This document shows positions 4,844 to 9,099 of a stretch of DNA of 9,099 bases, one piece after another. The stretch is from an uncultured Caryophanales bacterium (GTDB taxonomy: Bacteria > Bacillota_I > Bacilli_A > RF39 > UBA660). The notes below the pieces were generated by a model that searched no databases, was not told the origin of the DNA, and was given only the letters and a program-made list of their open reading frames with translations. The translations under genes and the position numbers were made by a program. How positions within the stretch are numbered: position 1 is the first letter of the stretch; every line of letters begins with the position of its first letter. The stretch is taken from contig CAMNDO010000017.1 of the NCBI GenBank assembly GCA_946535455.1, forward strand, positions 1-9,099. Reading direction: 5' to 3'.

Positions 4844-5839
4844 ATGCTAGCAAAAGACATTGGAATTGATTTAGGAACCGCAAACGTATTAATTTATATA
4901 AAAGGAAGAGGAATTGTTCTCAATGAACCTAGTATAGTAGTCGTCGATACCGAAACCAAAAAAGTAATCGCAGTAGGAAATGAAGCAAAAGAAATGTTAG
5001 GTAGAACACCAGGAAAAGTAAAGGCCATTCGTCCGATGAAGGATGGTGTCATTGCCGACTTTGAATTAACCGAAATTATGTTAAAAGAGTTTATCAAAAA
5101 AGCAAAAGCAAGAAGAGTAATTACAAGACCTAGAATTTTAATTTGTTGCCCTACCAATATTACTTCTGTTGAGAAAAATGCGATTCGAGAAGCAGCAGAA
5201 GCAACAGGAGCTAGAAAAGTTTATATTGAAGAAGAACCAAAAGTAGCTGCGATTGGTGCGGGTATGGATATTACAAAACCATCTGCTAATATGGTGTTAG
5301 ATATTGGGGGAGGAACTACGGATATTGCGATTCTTTCTTTAAATGGCATTGTTTCTTCTGCATCCATTAAAACGGCAGGAAATGCAATGGATCAAGATAT
5401 CATCAAATATATTCGAGAAAAATATAAACTATTGATTGGAGAAAAAACAGCAGAGGAAATTAAAATCCATTTCGCAGATGTTTACAAACCAAAAGCAAAA
5501 GAAAAACTAGAAGTAAGAGGAAGAGATTTAATTACGGGATTACCAAAGGCTATTGAAATATCACAAGATGAAACAAAAGTGGCTTTACAAGATACTTTAA
5601 ACCGTATGATTAAGTCTTGTAAAAGTGTTTTAGAACAGACTCCTCCAGAGTTATCCGCAGATATTGTGGAAAAAGGAGTTATTCTAACAGGAGGGGCCTC
5701 TCAATTAACAGGATTCAATCAACTATTAGCACAAGAATTAACCATCCCTGTTCTAATGGCAGAAACTCCTCTAACTTGTGTAGCGGAAGGAACCGGAATT
5801 TTATTAGACAATATAAAATTATTACAAGAAGACCAATAA
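4844..5839 (+). CDS. mbl: MreB-family cell-shape protein, Mbl type
   Basis: This 331-residue bacterial actin assembles into membrane-bound filaments that guide lateral peptidoglycan (and teichoic acid) synthesis. Nucleotide-binding motifs: phosphate 1 DLGTAN (9-14), the catalytic EEEP (129-132), phosphate 2 DIGGGTTD (153-160) and the adenosine motif TGGASQL (282-288). The opening (AKDIGIDLGTANVLIYIKGR, then GIVLNEPS), LICCPTNITSVE, IEEEPKVAAIGAGM and QTPPELSADI match Mbl more closely than MreB or MreBH. The mreC/mreD genes that normally follow mreB itself are absent, and the spoIIQ-to-mbl order repeats that of B. subtilis. AAAGGAAGG (about 4830-4838) precedes the ATG by 5 bases. Two promoter candidates and a set of inverted repeats lie upstream, more control sequence than any other gene here has. 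Confidence 0.93.
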   Translation: MLAKDIGIDLGTANVLIYIKGRGIVLNEPSIVVVDTETKKVIAVGNEAKEMLGRTPGKVKAIRPMKDGVIADFELTEIMLKEFIKKAKARRVITRPRILICCPTNITSVEKNAIREAAEATGARKVYIEEEPKVAAIGAGMDITKPSANMVLDIGGGTTDIAILSLNGIVSSASIKTAGNAMDQDIIKYIREKYKLLIGEKTAEEIKIHFADVYKPKAKEKLEVRGRDLITGLPKAIEISQDETKVALQDTLNRMIKSCKSVLEQTPPELSADIVEKGVILTGGASQLTGFNQLLAQELTIPVLMAETPLTCVAEGTGILLDNIKLLQEDQ

Positions 5840-5854
5840 TTGGTTTTTCTTTTT
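5829..5854 (+). terminator. mbl intrinsic terminator with the stop codon as its loop
   Basis: AAGACCAA (5829-5836) pairs with TTGGTTTT (5840-5847), with one G-U pair. The three-base loop is the TAA stop (5837-5839). The T-rich tract, interrupted by one C at 5849, ends at 5854. Confidence 0.75.
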
Positions 5855-5869
5855 ATTTGAAAAGATATT

Positions 5870-5878
5870 TGATATAAT
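5870..5878 (+). promoter_or_regulatory. extended -10 promoter for tagO
   Basis: TGA-TATAAT (5870-5878) is a perfect -10 with a TGn extension. A TTGAAA at 5857-5862 lies only 10 bases from the hexamer, too close for a normal -35. The start near 5885 leaves a leader of about 17 bases. Confidence 0.7.
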
Positions 5879-5901
5879 CATGTTAGAAAGAAGTGAAGTT
5901 T

Positions 5902-6987
5902 ATGCAAGTAGAAATTTTATATGCACTTAGAATCATATTAGTAACCTTTTTATTTTCTACAATTATTATGTTTTTAATGAGAAGAATTGCTGTTCATGTA
6001 GGGGCAGTGGATGTCGCAAGAAAAGATGAGATGAGTCGTCACATTCACAAAGTATCTACTCCAAAATTAGGAGGAGTTGGAATTTTCTTATCTTTCTTAT
6101 TAGGATACATGTTATTCTCAGAACCCAGTGTAAGAATGAATTCTATTTTAATGGGTAGCTTTATTATTATTTTAACGAGTATTGTAGATGATATGAAACC
6201 CATCCGTGCCATTTATAAGTTATTAGGGCATATTGCCGCAGCAATGATTATTGTCTTTTATGGAGGAATCTTATTAGATAATATTACTGCATTTGGCTAT
6301 TATATTAACTTTGGTATTTTAGCTTATCCTATTACCATTCTTTTCTTAATTGCCTGTACGAATGTCATCAATTTGATTGATGGATTAGATGGATTAAGTG
6401 GAGGAATTTGTAGTATCTTCTACATCACCATAGCAATCATTGGATTCTTCCAAGGAAGAAGTGGAAGTTTGGTTATGATCTTAACCTTAATTATGTTAGG
6501 AGCTACACTAGGATTTTTATTACACAACTTCCATCCTGCAAAAATATTCGCAGGAGATGGTGCTACTTTTATGGGATTCATCATTGGAATTATCACATTA
6601 TTAGAATTCAAAGGACCCGCATTAATTTCTTTCTTCGTACCAGTAACGATTTTAGGAATTCCAATTTTAGATACCTTATTTGCTATGATTCGAAGAATCT
6701 TAAAAGGACAATCTCCATTCCAAGCAGATAGACAACATTTACATCATCAACTATTAGGAATGAACTTTTCTCATACCGTAACGGTATTAATCATTTATGC
6801 CATTGATATTTTATTCGCTGCAGCATCGATTCTTTATACATTAAAAGATCCTATTCTAGGAGAAATCATGTATATTATCATTTTCATCTTAGTAATTTGG
6901 TTTGTGTTTCATACCACAATTATTTCAGAAAAGAATCCAAGATTTACAAGAAGACTCCTTCGAAAATTTCATTTATGGAGAAAATAA
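5902..6987 (+). CDS. tagO: undecaprenyl-phosphate glycosyl-1-phosphate transferase (TagO/WecA/MraY family)
   Basis: This polytopic membrane enzyme of 361 residues has about ten hydrophobic segments. It loads a UDP-sugar phosphate (GlcNAc-1-P in TagO) onto undecaprenyl phosphate, the first step of wall teichoic acid or related polymers. Motifs: D96/D97 in VDDMKP, NVINLIDGLDGLSGG (154-168, D160/D163), NFHPAKIFAGDG (209-220) and RQHLHHQLL (277-285). The HLHH form marks the WecA/TagO branch, not MraY. One oddity: the family signature GD(S/T)G(S/A) reads GD-GAT, one residue short after D219. The ATG at 5902 was chosen over the GTG at 5893 because it follows GAAGTGA (5890-5896) by 5 bases. The neighbours mbl and lytTR suit envelope polymer synthesis. 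The polymer (teichoic acid or other) cannot be told from this gene alone. Confidence 0.88.
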   Translation: MQVEILYALRIILVTFLFSTIIMFLMRRIAVHVGAVDVARKDEMSRHIHKVSTPKLGGVGIFLSFLLGYMLFSEPSVRMNSILMGSFIIILTSIVDDMKPIRAIYKLLGHIAAAMIIVFYGGILLDNITAFGYYINFGILAYPITILFLIACTNVINLIDGLDGLSGGICSIFYITIAIIGFFQGRSGSLVMILTLIMLGATLGFLLHNFHPAKIFAGDGATFMGFIIGIITLLEFKGPALISFFVPVTILGIPILDTLFAMIRRILKGQSPFQADRQHLHHQLLGMNFSHTVTVLIIYAIDILFAAASILYTLKDPILGEIMYIIIFILVIWFVFHTTIISEKNPRFTRRLLRKFHLWRK

Positions 6988-7017
6988 AAAAGAATACGAA
7001 AAGTATTCTTTTATTTT
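6988..7017 (+). terminator. tagO intrinsic terminator
   Basis: AAAAGAATAC (6988-6997) pairs perfectly over ten bases with GTATTCTTTT (7003-7012) around a GAAAA loop, followed by ATTTT. The stem begins at the base after the TAA stop (6985-6987). Confidence 0.8.
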
Positions 7018-7028
7018 GAAAAAAATCA

Positions 7029-7037
7029 TGATAGAAT
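7029..7037 (+). promoter_or_regulatory. extended -10 promoter for the LytTR regulator
   Basis: TGA-TAGAAT (7029-7037), with ATGATAGAAT at 7028-7037 repeated exactly at 7059-7068 over the start codon. The upstream TTGAAA (7016-7021) is only 10 bases from the hexamer, the same arrangement as at tagO. The start near 7044 gives a leader of about 15 bases. Confidence 0.6.
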
Positions 7038-7058
7038 GTAAAAGGTGCGTGATAATTT

Positions 7059-7832
7059 ATGATAGAATTTGTAATGGAAGAAGTAGAGAAAGATTATATT
7101 GAGAAGTATAAAGAAGTGATTAATAAAATTATGATGGATTATGATATAGAATATCGATATCAAATCATTTCGAAAGATACTCCTTTAGATATCTTACATT
7201 CAGAAACATTTAAAGTATTGTTATTGAATGTCGAAAAAGGAATGCATGAGTTTGGTATTAAAGTAGCAAATTTCATTCGCTATGATATCAAAGATTGGAA
7301 ATCTATGATTATCTTTTTAACAAACAATAAAAATCATCAATTCCAATTATGGAATCAACAATTATTTATCCTAGATATTGTAGAAAAATCAAAAGATTTA
7401 ACTACTTACTTAGAACAATGTATTAGGAGAAGTATTATAAATTATGATCAAAGACCAAATACTTTGAAATATACATATAAAAATACGATTTATAATATTG
7501 ATTATAGTAAGATTATTTATATTGAAAAAGAACCTGGTGGAAAAAGATGTATTGTAAAAACAAAAGAAACAGAGTATTATTTCCCAGGGACGTTATCGCA
7601 AATACTAGAAAAATTAGATAATCGATTTTTAAAAACCAATCGTAGTTATATTATTAATTTAGATCGTATTGAGTTTTATGATACAAAGGATAACATTCTA
7701 AGATTTAAAAGTGGATTACAATTATATGCGGTATCTAGAAATCATAAACAAGTATTTATGGAAAATATTAGAACCCTGCCTTTGCAAATAATTTGTCGAA
7801 AACAGGAAAAAATCGGTAAAAAAAGAGCGTAG
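7059..7832 (+). CDS. LytTR-family regulator with an atypical receiver-like domain
   Basis: This 257-residue cytoplasmic protein has two parts. Residues about 1-125 follow the AgrA/ComE-type receiver outline: an acidic start (E7/E8), VLLLNVEKGMHEFGIKVANFIR (53-74), IIFLTNN with T88, and DIVEKSKD with K110. The phosphoacceptor Asp expected after LLL is N57, so classical phosphorylation by a histidine kinase is unlikely. Residues about 135-238 are a LytTR DNA-binding domain: YNIDYSKIIYIEKE, FPGTLSQILEKLDNRFLKTN, then the signature RSYIINLDRIEFY. A basic tail closes the protein. No histidine kinase lies beside it. AAAGGTG (7041-7047) is 11 bases before the ATG, rather far; an in-frame ATG at 7074 is an alternative start. 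LytTR regulators often control envelope, competence or virulence genes; the targets here are unknown. Confidence 0.8.
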   Translation: MIEFVMEEVEKDYIEKYKEVINKIMMDYDIEYRYQIISKDTPLDILHSETFKVLLLNVEKGMHEFGIKVANFIRYDIKDWKSMIIFLTNNKNHQFQLWNQQLFILDIVEKSKDLTTYLEQCIRRSIINYDQRPNTLKYTYKNTIYNIDYSKIIYIEKEPGGKRCIVKTKETEYYFPGTLSQILEKLDNRFLKTNRSYIINLDRIEFYDTKDNILRFKSGLQLYAVSRNHKQVFMENIRTLPLQIICRKQEKIGKKRA

Positions 7833-7874
7833 GGTATACCATTTACGGAAAAAGCGCGTTTCCTCTATGAGATT

Positions 7875-7912
7875 TGATAGAATAGAATCTGCCAGGAAAA
7901 GAATGGTAGAAT
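7875..7912 (+). promoter_or_regulatory. csp upstream region with repeated TAGAAT boxes
   Basis: TGA-TAGAAT (7875-7883) is an extended -10 candidate; it would start transcription near 7890 with a leader of about 40 bases. A tandem TAGAAT (7883-7888) overlaps it by one base, and a further TGG-TAGAAT lies at 7904-7912. The last is so close to the Shine-Dalgarno (7920-7925) that it would give an almost leaderless message. No convincing -35 is seen, and no terminator separates the upstream LytTR gene. Confidence 0.5.
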
Positions 7913-7930
7913 GTGAGGTGGAGGTAATTG

Positions 7931-8146
7931 ATGACCGGACGCGTGAAATGGTTTAATAACGATAAAGGATATGGCTTTATTGGATATCACGAAGATGAAG
8001 ATATTTTTGTACACTATTCAGCAATTGAGTTAGATGGCTATAAGACTTTGTCAGAAAATCAATTAGTAGAATTTAAACTAATTGAAACCAGTAAAGGGTT
8101 TCAAGCAATCAATGTAAAACTTTTAAAAGAAACTACTACTGTTTAG
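7931..8146 (+). CDS. csp: cold-shock-domain protein
   Basis: This 71-residue single-domain OB-fold protein binds single-stranded RNA/DNA and acts as an RNA chaperone. The N-terminal GRVKWFNNDKGYGFI holds RNP1 (KGYGFI, 12-17), and RNP2 is IFVHY (25-29), followed by SAIELDGYKTL. Tyr replaces the usual Phe in the VHF position, a mild change. The ATG at 7931 is preferred over the adjacent TTG at 7928; GGAGGT (7920-7925) is 5 bases upstream. The C-terminal end (KLLKETTTV) is encoded by the upstream arm and loop of its own terminator. Its neighbours hpf and secA are kept together in many Bacilli; I infer no direct partnership with them. Confidence 0.95.
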   Translation: MTGRVKWFNNDKGYGFIGYHEDEDIFVHYSAIELDGYKTLSENQLVEFKLIETSKGFQAINVKLLKETTTV

Positions 8147-8158
8147 GTAGTTTTTTTT
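8130..8158 (+). terminator. csp intrinsic terminator with the stop codon in its loop
   Basis: AAACTAC (8130-8136) pairs perfectly with GTAGTTT (8147-8153) around a ten-base loop that contains the TAG stop (8144-8146). The T-run spans 8151-8158. Confidence 0.75.
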
Positions 8159-8167
8159 GTGAAAGAG

Positions 8168-8176
8168 TGTTATAAT
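8168..8176 (+). promoter_or_regulatory. extended -10 promoter for hpf
   Basis: TGT-TATAAT (8168-8176), inside a 14-base stretch (8167-8180) identical to that before rpiB. No -35 is seen 17 bases upstream, where the csp terminator lies. The start near 8183 rules out an N-terminal extension to the in-frame GTG at 8159. Confidence 0.7.
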
Positions 8177-8200
8177 AAAACTACAAAAGGAGGAGATAGT

Positions 8201-8731
8201 ATGGAAATTATTATTCATGGAGATAAGATTAAAATTACAGATGCTATGCGTGATTATGTAGAAGAAAAACTAGAGAAGTTAGAAAAGTATCTAGAAAGTA
8301 GCGAAAATGTTCGCGCAAACGTCATAGTAAAAGTAAAGAATTATGATCAAACCATTGAAATCACCATACCATTAAAATCATTTATTTTGAGATCGGAAGA
8401 GACTCAAGAAGATTTCTATGCAGCAGTAGATAAGACAATTGACAAGCTAGAAAGACAGATTCGTAAGAATAAGACGAAGTTAATGTCTAAGCAAAACAAA
8501 CCAAGTTATGATTTTAATTTCTCATTCATGGAAGATGATGAAGAGGAAGAAGATCAAAGAGTTCTTAAGAGAAAGAGCGTAGAAGTAAAACCAATGGATG
8601 AAGAAGAAGCCATTCTTCAAATGGAATTACTAGGACATCAATTCTATATGTTTAAAGATGCTGATACAGATAAATATGCAGTAGTCTATAAAAGAAAAGA
8701 TGGTCACTACGGAATTATTGAATCAGAATAA
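8201..8731 (+). CDS. hpf: long-form ribosome hibernation promoting factor
   Basis: This 176-residue cytoplasmic protein binds the 30S decoding region and pairs ribosomes into inactive 100S dimers in stationary phase or under stress. An N-terminal S30AE/YfiA domain (1-95, beginning MEIIIHGDKIKITDAMRDYV with a basic KLERQIRKNKTKL helix) is followed by an acidic, low-complexity linker (about 105-120, EDDEEEED) and the C-terminal dimerisation domain (about 122-176: KRKSVEVKPMDEEEAILQMELLGHQF, then YAVVYKRKDGHYGII). Both domains mark the long form of Firmicutes, not short HPF/YfiA. AAAGGAGGAGA (8186-8196) is ideally placed. The hpf-secA order is widely conserved in Bacilli (yvyD-secA in B. subtilis). 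A short unit with its own promoter and terminator would allow separate stress control. Confidence 0.95.
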   Translation: MEIIIHGDKIKITDAMRDYVEEKLEKLEKYLESSENVRANVIVKVKNYDQTIEITIPLKSFILRSEETQEDFYAAVDKTIDKLERQIRKNKTKLMSKQNKPSYDFNFSFMEDDEEEEDQRVLKRKSVEVKPMDEEEAILQMELLGHQFYMFKDADTDKYAVVYKRKDGHYGIIESE

Positions 8732-8732
8732 C

Positions 8733-8763
8733 AAAGAGAGTCTTTCAAAACTCTCTTTTTTTT
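8733..8763 (+). terminator. hpf intrinsic terminator
   Basis: AAAGAGAGT (8733-8741) pairs perfectly with ACTCTCTTT (8750-8758) around an 8-base loop, followed by a T-run to 8763. The final T of the run is also the T of the secA TGn element. Confidence 0.85.
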
Positions 8764-8771
8764 GGTAGAAT
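8763..8771 (+). promoter_or_regulatory. extended -10 promoter for secA
   Basis: TGG-TAGAAT (8763-8771) begins on the last base of the hpf terminator T-run. The position 17 bases upstream reads TTTCAA (8743-8748), a poor -35 inside the hairpin loop. The start near 8778 leaves a leader of about 17 bases. Confidence 0.6.
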
Positions 8772-8794
8772 AGTAAGTTGAAGGAGAAATGACT

Positions 8795-9099
8795 ATGGGT
8801 ATATTAAAAAAACTACTAGACCATGAGTATAAAGAATTAAAAAGATTTCATAAGATTGCAGATCAAGTAATGGCTTTAGACGAGGAGTATTCTAAATTAA
8901 CCGATACAGAATTACAAAATAAAACACAAGAGTTTAAAGATCGTTTACGAGATGGACAAACTTTAGATGATATTTTAGTAGAAGCATTCGCAACAGCAAG
9001 AGAAGCATCTTTCCGTGTGATTGGAGAAAAACATTTCTATGTGCAAATTTTAGGTGGACTTGCGATTCATTATGGAAATATTGCAGAAATGAAAACAGG
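8795..9099 (+). CDS. secA: preprotein translocase ATPase SecA, N-terminal part (runs off the window)
   Basis: SecA is the ATPase that drives unfolded preproteins through the SecYEG channel. Only the first 101 codons of a protein that is normally about 780-900 residues long are present. The start [25 protein letters not shown], then [32 protein letters not shown], and [23 protein letters not shown] follow SecA closely. The window ends within MKTG, immediately before the expected Walker A (GEGKT). The ATG at 8795 was chosen because AAGGAG (8781-8786) is 8 bases upstream; the in-frame ATG at 8789 is too near the binding site. Position after hpf is standard for Bacilli. Nothing unusual is visible in the part present. 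Confidence 0.97.
   Translation, partial: MGILKKLLDHEYKELKRFHKIADQVMALDEEYSKLTDTELQNKTQEFKDRLRDGQTLDDILVEAFATAREASFRVIGEKHFYVQILGGLAIHYGNIAEMKT

Noticed and set aside
8159..8200. Longer hpf start at the GTG at 8159 (14 extra residues)
   Set aside because: It begins at the end of the csp terminator T-run and spans the hpf promoter; MEIIIHGDKI at 8201 is the normal HPF N-terminus with an ideal ribosome binding site.
1..9099. Mollicute-type code with TGA as tryptophan
   Set aside because: Tryptophans use TGG, and TGA closes the mntP fragment and the SGNH-like gene at sensible ends.
1..9099. Mobile element, CRISPR array, defence system, toxin-antitoxin pair, tRNA or rRNA
   Set aside because: No transposase or integrase motifs, spaced direct repeats, RNA gene sequences or small antagonistic gene pairs are visible; the window is a housekeeping region.

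Overview
The window is strongly AT-rich, and every recognisable gene lies on the + strand. The proteins resemble low-GC Firmicutes (Bacilli): an Mbl-type MreB, a SpoIIQ-type M23 protein, a YwzB/DUF1146 protein, long-form HPF and Cys4 L31. Tryptophan is encoded by TGG, and TGA ends two genes (the mntP fragment and the 2362-3036 gene). The genetic code is therefore the standard bacterial one, not the mollicute code. A walled Bacilli of the gut/RF39/Erysipelotrichia sort fits, but no species can be named from this sequence.

Layout: tail of an MntP-like manganese exporter (1-138); fructose-bisphosphate aldolase fba (218-1063) and murA (1073-2329), with 9 nt between them; a membrane-anchored SGNH-hydrolase-like protein that has lost its catalytic residues (2362-3036); rpmE (3118-3333); rpiB (3385-3828), overlapping a DUF1146 membrane protein by one base (3828-4022); a SpoIIQ-like degenerate M23 protein (4074-4700); mbl (4844-5839); a TagO/WecA-type glycosyl-1-phosphate transferase (5902-6987); a LytTR regulator with a receiver-like domain lacking its phospho-Asp (7059-7832); a cold-shock protein (7931-8146); hpf (8201-8731); and the first 101 codons of secA (8795 to the edge). 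No gene-free stretch reaches 300 bases; the longest is 143 bases, upstream of mbl.

Most genes concern envelope building (MurA, Mbl, TagO, SpoIIQ-like), translation (L31, HPF), central carbon metabolism (Fba, RpiB) and secretion (SecA). As I recall the Bacillus subtilis map, the order fbaA-murZ-rpmE-rpiB-ywzB-spoIIQ-mbl-tagO-hpf-secA follows the same order there, spread over a far longer arm. The window looks like a heavily condensed version of that region.

Transcriptionally the region is a relay of short units. Intrinsic terminators, often with the stop codon of the gene inside the hairpin loop, are followed within a few bases to about 20 bases by an extended -10 promoter of the form TGN-TA(T/G)AAT for the next gene. 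I see no mobile element, CRISPR array, tRNA, rRNA or defence system. The content is mainly housekeeping. The points worth a second look are the degenerate enzymes (SGNH, receiver domain, M23), unusual active-site changes in RpiB and TagO, and the compact control signals.
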